Assembly (NCBI GenBank): GCA_038250835.1
Contig: JBBSBY010000005.1
Location: forward strand, 1 to 64,000
Direction: 5' to 3'
Source: JBBSBY01 sp038250835
GTDB taxonomy: Bacteria; Desulfobacterota; Desulfomonilia; Desulfomonilales; Desulfomonilaceae
DNA: 64,000 nt
Part shown: positions 52,112 to 62,400 of the stretch, in pieces
Numbering within the stretch: the first letter of the stretch is position 1
Layout: each line of letters opens with the position of its first letter
Notes under the pieces: model-generated
Seen by the model: the letters and a program-made list of their open reading frames with translations, nothing else
Told to the model about the DNA's origin: nothing
Database searches by the model: none
Translations under genes and position numbers: made by a program

Positions 52112-53377
52112 CTAATTCTTATGAACACCGAATAAATTGAACAGATCGGTTGATTCGTCAATGGGACCGAGCGCCACAATTGTCTGCTTTCCTGGAGCAA
52201 GAAGCTGTTCCGCCGTTTCTCTGACACTCTGGAGAGTCACTTTATCGAGCGCTTCCAAAATTTCTTGCAGTGTTACTTGTCTGCCGAAGTAAAATTCACT
52301 CTTGGCGAGTCGATTCATCCGAGATTCAGTTGATTCCGTCGCAAGAATAATATTACCTCTAATTTGACTTATGGCGAGTTGAACTTCTTCTTCGGTAACA
52401 TTCTTCGCGAAACCCAATGTTTCAGCGCCCATCACACCCATCATCTCCTCTATTCTCTCAGAATCACAACCGGCATATATGCCTAAAATGCCCGTATCGG
52501 AAAAAGAAGAAATAAAGGAATATACATTGTACGCCAATCCGCGTTTTTCTCGAATTTCCTGGAATAATCTGGAACTCATCCCACCGCCCAGAATAGTGTT
52601 AAGCACGTAAGCCGAATGGCGGCGCTCATCCGTTGCGCTTGGACCTTCGATGCCCACGCATACATGAACCTGCTCGAGATCGCGGTTGACTACACACGCC
52701 GTGGAATCAACCCGGACCTTTCCGTTTACGGGCGGCGCCGCCGTGGACAAAGTATCCATTTGAGCGCAGATCAAGTTCACGAATCTTTCATGATCAACTT
52801 TGCCTGCGGCCGTAATAACTGTGGCGTTCGCGGAATAATTCTTGTCCTTAAAATTTAAAATCTCCGGACGGTTGAGGCTTTCCACGGTTTCAATCGTCCC
52901 AAGAATAGGTCTCCCTAAAGGATCATTTTCCCATAGGCGAGCGCCCAGTATCTCGTGGACCAACTCTTCCGCTGTATCTTCAACCTGACAAATTTCTCCA
53001 CATACAACCTGTTTTTCACGGTCTATTTCATCATCCGGAAAAGCCGGGTTAAGGTAGATATCGTTCAGCAGATCCACCGCCAGTTCCATATTCTCGCTCA
53101 GAACACGGCAATGGTATGAGGTGAGCTCTTTGCTGGTAAAAGCGTTCAGAGCGCCCCCAACCGCGTCTATTTCTTTTGCTATGGTTAATGCTGATCGTCG
53201 GTGGGTTCCTTTAAAGAGCATATGCTCAATAAAGTGACAAATGCCGTTTAGATCGGGAGGTTCAAATCTGGACCCGGATCGGACCCAAATTCCCATGCTC
53301 ACGGATTCAAAGAAGGGAATTTGTTCAGTTACGATCCGGACTCCATTGTTGAGAACCGTTTTTTTATATGTGTTCAC
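52112..53377 (-). CDS. M16 family zinc peptidase (processing-peptidase-like)
   Basis: 421 residues with the inverted zinc motif HFIEHMLFKGT (HxxEH) at about 47-57, the downstream Glu in the EDTAEELVHEI helix, and the family C-terminal half with GLAYNVYSF. Such enzymes degrade or process peptides in the cytoplasm or periplasm; no signal peptide is seen. It follows pnp by 45 bases, an arrangement (rpsO-pnp-M16) seen in many bacteria. Confidence 0.93.
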   Translation of the reverse strand: MNTYKKTVLNNGVRIVTEQIPFFESVSMGIWVRSGSRFEPPDLNGICHFIEHMLFKGTHRRSALTIAKEIDAVGGALNAFTSKELTSYHCRVLSENMELAVDLLNDIYLNPAFPDDEIDREKQVVCGEICQVEDTAEELVHEILGARLWENDPLGRPILGTIETVESLNRPEILNFKDKNYSANATVITAAGKVDHERFVNLICAQMDTLSTAAPPVNGKVRVDSTACVVNRDLEQVHVCVGIEGPSATDERRHSAYVLNTILGGGMSSRLFQEIREKRGLAYNVYSFISSFSDTGILGIYAGCDSERIEEMMGVMGAETLGFAKNVTEEEVQLAISQIRGNIILATESTESRMNRLAKSEFYFGRQVTLQEILEALDKVTLQSVRETAEQLLAPGKQTIVALGPIDESTDLFNLFGVHKN

Positions 53378-53422
53378 TTTTATTTCTAATTGATTACCTT
53401 TTTAATTGCCTACTCGCCCAGA

Positions 53423-55507
53423 CTAATCAGGATTTTGGCCGATGGCGTCTCTGCGGGACAGCTTTATTTTGCCTTGTCCGTCAATGCCTATAACCTTGAC
53501 CGGGAAGGAGTCTCCTTCCTGAACTACATCCGTAACCTTGCGGACTCTCTCGGGCGCGAGCTGGGAGATGTGCACCAAACCATCAGTGCCGGGGAAGATT
53601 TCAACAAAAGCGCCAAAGTCCGTTATTTTTCGGACCGTACCCATGTAGATTCTGCCGACTTCGGCTTCCTGAGTGATCGACTTGATGGCTTCTTTTGCTT
53701 GAGCCGCTCCTTCCGCGTCAGTGGAAGCTATCACCACTTTACCTGTGTCATCCACTTCTATCTTGGTGCCGGTTTCTTCTTGGATTGCGCGGATTACCTT
53801 ACCACCCGGGCCGATTATCTCCCGGATTTTTTCAGGATTAACAAACATGATGAAAATTCTCGGCGCGTAAGGCGACATTTCAGATCTCGGTTGAGCAAGC
53901 GCTTTACTCATTTCACCCAGGATATGTTGTCTACCTTGCTTGGCCTGCTGCAAAGCTTTCGTCAGAATCTCTTTGGTGACGCCCTGAATCTTAATATCCA
54001 TTTGTAGGGCCGTCACGCCGGTTGCCGTCCCGGTTACTTTAAAATCCATATCGCCATGATGATCTTCGTCACCTATTATGTCGGACAAAATAATGAATTC
54101 GTCACCGGTTTTCATGAGTCCCATTGCAATACCGGCGACGGGTTCGGCAAGGGGCACGCCTGCGTCCATCAGAGACAGTGATCCTCCGCATACGCTGGCC
54201 ATGGACGATGAACCGTTTGATTCGAGGATTTCGGAAACTACACGAATCGTGTAAGGAAATTCTTCGTCACTCGGCAGCAAGTAGGCTAAGGCCCTTTCAG
54301 CCAAAGCGCCGTGACCTACTTCCCGGCGGGATGGACCTCTAAGGAATTTGACTTCACCGACTGAGAATGGCGGGAATTTATAATGGAGCATGAACGATTT
54401 GTAGCTTGAGCCTTCCAGCGACTCTACTTTTTGCTCGTCGGATGAAGTGCCCAGGGTGGCGATGACGAGAGCCTGAGTTTCACCTCTGGTGAACAGCGCG
54501 CTGCCGTGTGTGCGGGGTAGGACTCCGACTTCAGCGGTGATCGGCCTTACCTCATCGAACTGCCGATTACCAATTCTGATACGTTTATCACGAATCATGG
54601 ACCTTATGTAATCGCCTTCGATTTCCTCAAAGTAACCGAACAACTCACCCTTTCGGGTTTCCATTTCTTCGCTTGATTTGAGGATTTCATCATAAATGTC
54701 ATGGAGAGCGTGGTGGCGTTCCAGCTTGGCGCCGATATCCATCGCTGCTTCAAATTTTGCCCCGTATTCGGATTTGATGTGGTTGATAAGGTCAGTATCT
54801 TTTGTCGGAGCGGTAACTTCTCTCTTGGACTTTCCGGCTTGGTCCCGAAGTTTCTCTTGAGCTTCGACAATGCGCAGAATTTCTTCGTACGCCTTGAATA
54901 CGGCCTCTATAATTTCTTCTTCAGCGGCTTTGTCTGCGCCGCCTTCGACCATCACGATGCCCTCGCGTGATCCAACGACAATCAAATTGATGTCGGAATA
55001 CACGTCCTCAAGGGGTGAAGGATTAACTATGAAATTGCCGTCAACTCGCCCGATTCGGACTGCGCCGATTGGACCGCCGAACGGCACTTCCGAGATGTGC
55101 AACGCGGCTGAGGCGCCGTTTATTGCCAGCATGTCCGGATCATGATCACCGTCTGACGACAAAACTGTTGCAATGATTTGAGTTTCCGCCGTAAATCCTT
55201 TGGGAAACAGGGGTCGTATTGGTCTGTCAATGAAGCGCGCAGTCAGAATTTCTTTCTCAGTGGGACGCCCTTCCCGTTTGAAGAAGCCTCCGGGTATCTT
55301 GCCTGCGGCGTAAGTCATTTCAAGGTAATCAACGGTAAGAGGAAAGAAGTCTATGCCTTCTCTTCCATGTTTTTCCGCGACTGCGGTAACTAAGACCATA
55401 GTCTCGCCCGCGCGAACCAAAACTGCGCCGGACGCCTGCTTTGCTAAGCGCCCAGTTTCAAAAACAATCTCTTTTCCTGCAACGGTACAGCTCGCTTGGT
55501 AAGCCAT
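53423..55507 (-). CDS. pnp: Polyribonucleotide nucleotidyltransferase (PNPase)
   Basis: 694 residues, typical. Two RNase PH domains (the first with GGFFKREGRPTEKE, the second with the GSSSMASVCGGSLSLMDAG motif), then a KH domain (IREIIGPGGKVIRAI) and an S1 domain (GTVRKITDFGAFVEI, GLVHISQLA). It degrades mRNA 3' to 5' using phosphate. It lies 154 bases downstream of rpsO on the same strand. Confidence 0.97.
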   Translation of the reverse strand: MAYQASCTVAGKEIVFETGRLAKQASGAVLVRAGETMVLVTAVAEKHGREGIDFFPLTVDYLEMTYAAGKIPGGFFKREGRPTEKEILTARFIDRPIRPLFPKGFTAETQIIATVLSSDGDHDPDMLAINGASAALHISEVPFGGPIGAVRIGRVDGNFIVNPSPLEDVYSDINLIVVGSREGIVMVEGGADKAAEEEIIEAVFKAYEEILRIVEAQEKLRDQAGKSKREVTAPTKDTDLINHIKSEYGAKFEAAMDIGAKLERHHALHDIYDEILKSSEEMETRKGELFGYFEEIEGDYIRSMIRDKRIRIGNRQFDEVRPITAEVGVLPRTHGSALFTRGETQALVIATLGTSSDEQKVESLEGSSYKSFMLHYKFPPFSVGEVKFLRGPSRREVGHGALAERALAYLLPSDEEFPYTIRVVSEILESNGSSSMASVCGGSLSLMDAGVPLAEPVAGIAMGLMKTGDEFIILSDIIGDEDHHGDMDFKVTGTATGVTALQMDIKIQGVTKEILTKALQQAKQGRQHILGEMSKALAQPRSEMSPYAPRIFIMFVNPEKIREIIGPGGKVIRAIQEETGTKIEVDDTGKVVIASTDAEGAAQAKEAIKSITQEAEVGRIYMGTVRKITDFGAFVEIFPGTDGLVHISQLAPERVRKVTDVVQEGDSFPVKVIGIDGQGKIKLSRRDAIGQNPD

Positions 55508-55661
55508 ATTAATAAAATCCTCGCGTCACGGTCCTTCGCTTAGGGCCGTTTCAAATGGAGCATAAATGCAAAGGCTGTAGTATATCGATGTTACTTATCT
55601 TACGGGCTGCTTACATTCTTCGGCGCCGCAGTTATTGTAAAATGCTTAACTACAAGCTTCC

Positions 55662-55931
55662 CTATTTTCTAATACCCAACTCGGTTATAATGCCCTTGTA
55701 ACGTTCTACATCACAAGATTTCAGATAATCGAGAAGTCTCCTGCGTTGGCCGACAAGTTTCAAGAGACCGCGTCTGGAATGATGATCTTTTTTGTGGATC
55801 TTGAAATGTTCGGTGAGATATCCAATTCTCTCGCTTAGGAGAGCTATTTGCACTTCCGGTGATCCGGTGTCTTTGTCGTGCAAACGATGCTTATGAATAA
55901 TTTCCTGTTTCTTTTCAGTGGGAAATGCCAA
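55662..55931 (-). CDS. rpsO: 30S ribosomal protein S15 (TTG start)
   Basis: 89 residues when started at the TTG at 55931, exactly the S15 length, with AGGAGG upstream. The frame is open back to 56264, but the extra part is not like S15. Motifs: HKHRLHDKDTGSPEVQIALL and DHHSRRGLLKLVGQRRRLL. It binds 16S rRNA early in assembly and in some bacteria represses its own mRNA. Confidence 0.95.
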   Translation of the reverse strand: MAFPTEKKQEIIHKHRLHDKDTGSPEVQIALLSERIGYLTEHFKIHKKDHHSRRGLLKLVGQRRRLLDYLKSCDVERYKGIITELGIRK

Positions 55932-56375
55932 CTCTCCGTATCCTCCTGACGGGAAAAATAGTCCGGCTCTTTGAGCCCAATCAAATACTAATATCATAGG
56001 CAAATTGTTTAGTAAACATAGCTTGTGGTTTTTTCGAAAATACAAGCAGCGCAGGCGCCTTTGTCCCGACTTCATTATCCGGAACACCACAATCGATCTC
56101 ACATCGCCCAAGACTCTGAATCCTCGCCTTAGTTTCAATACGTTAGCTTGTCTCCAACTCGCAGAGAATAATTTGATTAATTCCTTCAAATCCGCTATGA
56201 TGAATTTCTGATTTAGCTTGTTTCTTATCTCAAATAAATCAAGTAGTTCACGCCGCAGTCTCATTGTGTAGCTTTTGATCTCTGTTTAGAGTTAAAATCG
56301 TTCCCAAGCATGATAACTCCGCTTACTCGCAAAGTATTTCTAAAATAATCACCTACCGTTCTCCAGGAGGAAGAA
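55932..56375. other. Divergent intergenic region between rpsO and the GlcD-type gene
   Basis: 444 bases; part of it is an open frame extending rpsO upstream, which I take as chance. No clear promoter recognised. The S15 autoregulatory leader could lie here. Confidence 0.45.
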
Positions 56376-58967
56376 ATGGACTTCGTCAGCTCGTTGGCCG
56401 CCATAGTCGGCGCTGAAAATCTGACCGTATCACCCGTAGACTGCCTTGCCTATTCAAGAGACATGTCCATTCATGCCGGCGCCCCAGAGGCCGTCATCTT
56501 TGTATCAAGCACGGAACAGGTCAGCCAAATTGTGGCGTACGCAAATTCGGAGAAGATTCCCGTCACCGCAAGGGGGACTGGTTCATCGGTCACCGGCGCC
56601 GTTGTGCCGATCAAGGGCGGTATTATTTTGGATTTTACTCGAATGAACGCCGTTAAAGAAGTGAATCAGGCGGATGGTTACGCCATCGTGGAGCCCGGAG
56701 TGATCTGTAACGCCTTGAACGCTAAGTTGGCGCCGACTCATTTCTTCCCACCCGATCCCGGCAGCGCGCCTATCGCCACAATCGGCGGCATGATAGCCAC
56801 AAACGCCAGCGGAGTCCGAGCGGCCAAGTATGGAACCACAAAAGACTATGTGAAGACTTTAACGGTGGTTTTGGCTGACGGTCGGATTATCAAAACTGGA
56901 GATATGGCGCCTAAGAGTTCCGCCGGTTATGATTTAACTCATTTATTCGCAAGTTCTGAAGGAACTCTTGGAATTATCACCGAGGCTACGGTTAAGATCC
57001 TTCCAATCCCCGAATACGAAGCCTTTGCGAAAGCCAGCTTCCCGGATGTGGAGAGCGCCGGCAAAGCGGTCGAGCAGATTTTCACTTCCGGGTTGGAACT
57101 CGCCACGTGCGAGATTATGGACAATATTTGCCTGGATGTTGCTCGACAAGCCTTAAAAATGGATATACCCGCGGATGTCAACTGCCAATTGTTTATGGCT
57201 TTGGACGGCCATAAATCAACGGTTCAAGAACAAATCAAAAAAATTGACGAAATTTGCAAGTCCGTAGGTGGAAGTGAGAATGTTTGGTCCGACAGTCCCA
57301 TGGAAAAGACCAAATTGTTTGCGGCTCGCGGCGCCTTAGTGCCGGCAATGAGTCGTTTGCAACCCGGGTACAGATTAATACCGATTGTCGAGGATATGGG
57401 GGTGCCCATTAGCCGTATTCCTGAAACAATCGCCGAGATTCAGAAAATCGCAAAAAAATTTGATTTTCCAATTGCCACTTTTGGCCATATTGGTGACGGG
57501 AACATGCACGCGACGTTCATAATGGATCCAACAGTCCAAACTCAGTGGGACAAAGTCAAGGGAATTGCTGAAGATTTGATTAGAATTACGCTTGATTTTG
57601 GAGGCACCGTATCCGCCGAACACGGAGTGGGTATGGCAAAGTCCCCTTACATCGGCAGGCAGTTGGGCGAATCCCTCAACGTGATGAAGGACATCAAGAA
57701 AACTCTTGATCCCAATAACATTCTTAATCCGGGTAAGATGGGATTCGATGATTCTATTCGAGACATATTAGATGAGAACAGTTTTGCTCAGTACCTTCAA
57801 AATCCGGGAGAAATAAGGCATTTTCCTGACGCCATTGATAACGAGATTATGGCTTGCATCCAGTGTGGTTTTTGCAGATCCGGATGCCCTACCTTCGGCG
57901 AAACTACGCTTGAATCATTAAACGCTAAGGGAAGAGTGACCCTGGCTTACAACATGCTGATTGGTAACCTGGAACCGTCGGAAGATCTGGCAAAAAGGCT
58001 TTACCAATGTATGTTGTGCTTAAACTGCAAATCGGTGTGTCCCGCCCAGGTTGATGTGTCTTCCGTTATAAGAATGGCGCGCGAACGCCTTGTAGACGAA
58101 GGTTTTCTGCCTGAACCTTTCAAGCCCGCTTTGACTTCCATAGTGGAAAATTCCAATCCGTTTATGGCGTCTACGGATAAAAGAGCCGACAGTTACCCGG
58201 AAAACTATTCTAGACCAACGGCAGGAACACCGCAGAATCTACTGCATATGGGATGTGTGACGAGCTTTCAGGACATTAAGATCATACCTTCGTTTATTAA
58301 AATTCTAGACGCGGCCGGCATTAGTTACGGCGCTTTAGGCGAGGATGAAGGCTGCTGCGGCTACCTTGCCTATCTACTGGGTGACAAAGCGACCTTTGAA
58401 GCTACTGTGGCTAAAAATGACGAGTTATTCGAGAAAAATAACGCAGAACAGGTGATTACGACCTGCGCCGGGTGTTTGAAGACGTTCAGGGACTTGTACC
58501 CGAAGTACGGCAGCAAGAGCGAAGCGAAGGTGACGCACGCGGTCGAACTCCTGGAAAATCTTATCACTTCACATCAACTGAAATTTGATGAAAACGCGGC
58601 CCCGGTAAAGGTCATTTATCATGATCCTTGCGATATCGGACGCCATATGGGAATGTATGAACCCCCTAGAAATGTGCTGAAAGCCATTCCCGGAGTCGAG
58701 CTTCTGGAATTCCCACTCAACCGGGCCCAGGCAAAATGCTGTGGTGGTGGCGGTGGAATGAAGGGATTTGACAACCAAATGGCCGGCGACATCGGATACA
58801 AGCGGCTTCTGTCAGCGGTAGACATGGGCGCCGAAATACTGGTCTCCGCTTGCCCTTCATGCAAAAGCTCATTTAACCAGGCCGCCGCAAGGGCTAGAAA
58901 AGAAAAGAAGGCGAAGATCAAAGTGCAGGATATTACTGAACTGGTGGCGTCCAGATTGGCGAAGTAG
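56376..58967 (+). CDS. FAD-linked 2-hydroxyacid dehydrogenase with FeS and CCG domains (GlcD-GlcF fusion)
   Basis: 863 residues after an AGGAGG site. Residues 1-460 are a GlcD-type FAD domain (TARGTGSSVTGAVVP, GTLGIITEATVKI, GHIGDGNMHATF, SAEHGVGMAK). Then two [4Fe-4S] motifs (CIQCGFCRSGCP, CMLCLNCKSVCP) and two CCG domains (GEDEGCCGY, TCAGCLKT, YHDPCDIGRHMG, KCCGGGGGMKG, CPSCKSS). In effect it is GlcD and GlcF in one chain, oxidising D-lactate, glycolate or a similar acid and passing electrons onward, likely to quinone or an electron-transfer flavoprotein. The substrate is not fixed by sequence; D-lactate fits with lactate use. Confidence 0.92.
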   Translation: MDFVSSLAAIVGAENLTVSPVDCLAYSRDMSIHAGAPEAVIFVSSTEQVSQIVAYANSEKIPVTARGTGSSVTGAVVPIKGGIILDFTRMNAVKEVNQADGYAIVEPGVICNALNAKLAPTHFFPPDPGSAPIATIGGMIATNASGVRAAKYGTTKDYVKTLTVVLADGRIIKTGDMAPKSSAGYDLTHLFASSEGTLGIITEATVKILPIPEYEAFAKASFPDVESAGKAVEQIFTSGLELATCEIMDNICLDVARQALKMDIPADVNCQLFMALDGHKSTVQEQIKKIDEICKSVGGSENVWSDSPMEKTKLFAARGALVPAMSRLQPGYRLIPIVEDMGVPISRIPETIAEIQKIAKKFDFPIATFGHIGDGNMHATFIMDPTVQTQWDKVKGIAEDLIRITLDFGGTVSAEHGVGMAKSPYIGRQLGESLNVMKDIKKTLDPNNILNPGKMGFDDSIRDILDENSFAQYLQNPGEIRHFPDAIDNEIMACIQCGFCRSGCPTFGETTLESLNAKGRVTLAYNMLIGNLEPSEDLAKRLYQCMLCLNCKSVCPAQVDVSSVIRMARERLVDEGFLPEPFKPALTSIVENSNPFMASTDKRADSYPENYSRPTAGTPQNLLHMGCVTSFQDIKIIPSFIKILDAAGISYGALGEDEGCCGYLAYLLGDKATFEATVAKNDELFEKNNAEQVITTCAGCLKTFRDLYPKYGSKSEAKVTHAVELLENLITSHQLKFDENAAPVKVIYHDPCDIGRHMGMYEPPRNVLKAIPGVELLEFPLNRAQAKCCGGGGGMKGFDNQMAGDIGYKRLLSAVDMGAEILVSACPSCKSSFNQAAARARKEKKAKIKVQDITELVASRLAK

Positions 58968-59029
58968 GATTTACTTGACTGCGGAATTCGTAAATGGATG
59001 ATTCGGCTTAAAACCGGATCATCCGAACT

Positions 59030-59401
59030 TCACCCGCCGAACACGTCGTTCAAATTAAATGCGTTGGGTATGATCCTCACCTGAGGATCGACGCCGGAAG
59101 TGACGATAACCACATCAAATCTCATGTTTTGATCCGGTTTTTTCATTCGACTCAGGTAAACCTGGGCTGTTTCGATGATTTTTTTGCATTTCGAGCGATT
59201 GATCGAGAAGACGGGATCGATTAAGGCATTGGCTTTCCCTGAACGCACTTCCACAAAGACGAGCTCGTTATTGTGCCGAGCTATAATATCAATTTCCCCC
59301 AACTTACATGAAAAATTTGTTTCAAGAATGGAGTAGCCCAATTTTTTGAGCCGCTCCATTGCTATTTGTTCGGCTTTTGCGCCTTTTTTTCTTGTATTCA
59401 T
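59030..59401 (-). CDS. yraN: YraN family (UPF0102) protein
   Basis: 123 residues with the family's nuclease-like core: GAKAEQIAMERL, then KLGEIDIIARHNNELVFVEVR (shown here as GEIDIIA and FVEVR with the Asp, Glu and x-Lys-type sites), and SINRSKCKKI. The fold is that of Holliday-junction resolvases, but its cellular role is unproven. It starts 9 bases after the activase stop, so it is in the same transcript. Confidence 0.92.
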   Translation of the reverse strand: MNTRKKGAKAEQIAMERLKKLGYSILETNFSCKLGEIDIIARHNNELVFVEVRSGKANALIDPVFSINRSKCKKIIETAQVYLSRMKKPDQNMRFDVVIVTSGVDPQVRIIPNAFNLNDVFGG

Positions 59402-59410
59402 TTAGGCGAA

Positions 59411-62400
59411 TCAGTGAGCGTCGACTAACTTTTCATGCAGACGTTTTGCCTGGAGCGAAAAGGCTTCGAGTCTTGCTTCAATGATCTGGGGAAAGGCGTT
59501 GCCGTCAGTTTCAATGGCAAGGAAAGGCAATTTTTGATGCTTGTTCAGTATATTGCCGTAAGTGGGACCATGTCCGTTAGTCTGCTCCAATAGGCTCATC
59601 TTTTCCGTTGTGGTGAATTTTTCAGAGAGAATTGATTCCGCAACCCTTGACGGCATACATCCAAACGGCCCGATCGAGATGATCCCGCAAGATGGATGCA
59701 AAATTTCGTGCAGCGCCGCCCCCACCGTTAAGATCGCCTCCCCTGTGAGTTTTGGCGAAATAAATTTTTCACCCGCTACAATCAAATCGTTTACATTGAG
59801 CGTCTCATGGAAAAACAATCCGGACGGCGCCAACAAGTCTCTGATCCTGTTGTCAAAATAACGCTTTACATAATATCTGATCCAAAACGGAATATTCGGT
59901 TTATCGCCTTCAATTTTATTCCTGATCAGCCAATCCACATATTTTATCCACTCGCTGGTTTGGGATGTTCTGACGATGAATCCCTTTTCAGCCATTTTCT
60001 CGACCAAATTTTGTAACGAAATAGGATCGTTACGAACGTAAATTTCTCCGATTAAGGAAATCTTCGGAATTTTTTCGTATGGCGCCCTCAAAGGGATCTT
60101 GGAAAGAATTTGAGCGGTTTCCTTCAACTGGCGCTTAATCTTACCCCACGATGAATCGATCACACCCACCAGCGCATTCCATTGTTCAAAGAAGACTTGC
60201 AGAGCGGACGCCGTATCCTGAGCCCCGGCCAAGAGCGTGGACCAGATTTCATACATAACGTCGCCCATTACGATTGATCGCCAGGCGGGCAACGTAAAAC
60301 TGTCTCCGAGCCCCAAGTATCCATTGGAGGCGTTTAGAGTCAGAACCGCGGCGTCCGGAATGCGATGTCTCTCGATGAGACGCCTGGAAAACACGTTGTA
60401 CTGCCCGAATCTGCACGGGCCGCCTGCGCCGGGCATGAAGTACGCAGTTACTTCACCCTGTGGTCGATCATTCCAAAAGTAATTGAGCATTGATCCTACG
60501 GTAGTCTGAAGAGGCAAGCACTCCTTACATGATGAATTGCCTCGCCCGATCTTGAGCACTTCTTCATCCGCTGGTGGAAGACCGTATGCGTTAATTCCTA
60601 CACGCTGAAAGGTTTTGACCAGCGCTTCATGGGCAAAACGGCCCATTGCAGGCAAAATTATGCGCACTTTGGAATCTGTTAATGGGAGTGTGCGGCCGTC
60701 GGACATTGCAATAACGGCTTTTCCGTTGCTTACTCCCGTTGTCGCGGCTCGAAAGTCACGGATCACGGGGGCAATTACTTTCTTGCTTTCAAGCTCCTTG
60801 TAGTAGTTCACTATATCAAGAAAGGCTTCAATCCTGGTTTCCAAGCCGGCGTCGGCGGTGTGACTATCAAGTTCCAGAGTCAAAGAGGGCTTTTTGCCCA
60901 TCTCCTCTCGAAAATATCCGACCACAAAGGAATCCGGTCCGCACGAAAAATTGCTGATAAACGTGCCGAAAAGCTTGGGATGATTTTTTGTAAACCGTGC
61001 GGCCTTGAGAAGCATGCGCCCCATGGACCAATACATCGTGTCTTCATCGTCCAGTGTTTGTGTTTCATACGGCAGCATATCAAACGGAATAATTCTGAAC
61101 CCCCGGGACGCAAACTTTGCGGGTATTCCTTTGTTGGCCTCACCTGCAAAGGCGTTGTATGGTCTGCCGAACAGCACGATACCGATGGCCGCCGGGTCAT
61201 CTTCCAACTCTTTAATCATCTCCGCGCCTTTTTCCAAAAGCGCTTTTCTAAACTCATTTTGAGCTTGTATGCCGGCGTCCAGAGCTGATCTCGCTTCCTT
61301 TTCCGAGTGGCCGAGCTCCTTAGCCATTTTGACAAATTCATTAGCCTGGGAGGCAATGCCTCTACTCATGTCAAGAAAAGGCGCCAGAACCTTTTTATCT
61401 CCCACGTCGAAAGTGCTGCGTAAGTAATAGCTTTCACCTTGGACGAATACGCAAGTGCATGTGTTTGGATTCTCGTGATCAGTGGGTACCCCTCGAATGT
61501 GCGGCAAAAATAGAATGTCGGGGTTCTTCGCCAATAGGTCGGCCATCATTCCGTGGGCGATTTCCACCGGGAAGCAAAAAGCCGCGCCTTGTTGTTCAAC
61601 GCCCTGCGGATCAGGTTTGTCGGAGACGATGACTCTATAGCCAAGCCTTTTAAAATAGGCGTTGAAAAGCGGAAAATATGTATTGATAAGGAAAGACTTA
61701 TTTAACCCTATCGTCTTGACGCCCGCCGGCGTTTCGCCCGTTTCCAGGTCCTTGAACAGAAGACGCATGCGATGCGTCACCATGTCCAAGCGGGATTTAT
61801 CCACATCCACGCTGCGGATCAAGTTCACGTATCTGTTGCAAGCTCCGCCGAATGGATAGGTTTTGCCTTCGATTTCAATTCTGGCGATCTCACAACGTAA
61901 ATCGCACTTTTCTTTGCCCCCGCCGCATGTAAACGGATTTTTGTGTGCAACTTCCCGCCCTGCGAGATTGTTAAGATCAAACGATTTCTGTTTCACAAGT
62001 CCTATCTCGAGACGCCGCTCCACTTCTAAAGCCACGCCAAAGGCGCCCATCAAGCCGGGTTCCGGTGGAACCACGATTTCCTTGCCGGTTAAAGCAGCCA
62101 TTGCCGCGGGAATGGCCTCGTTGTAACAAACGCCGCCCTGCATAAAAACTTTTTTGCCCACAGGCCGATTGCCCTTGACTCGATTTGAGTAATTCATGCA
62201 AATCGAATACACCAAACCCGCTACTATATCGTTGACTGGTATGCCTTCTTGAGCCGCGTTCTTGATATCAGATCCGATGAACGCGGCGCATTGATCATTG
62301 AAGTTGGGTGGCTTTGAACCACTGTAGGCTACCGGACCGATTTCCGTAACTTTGAGGCCCAAACTTTCCTTTGCGGATTCTTCGAGGAATGAGCCCGTGC

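Noticed and set aside
55932..56264. N-terminal extension of the rpsO frame (111 residues)
   Set aside because: S15 is 89 residues and matches exactly from the TTG at 55931; the extension is not like any S15.
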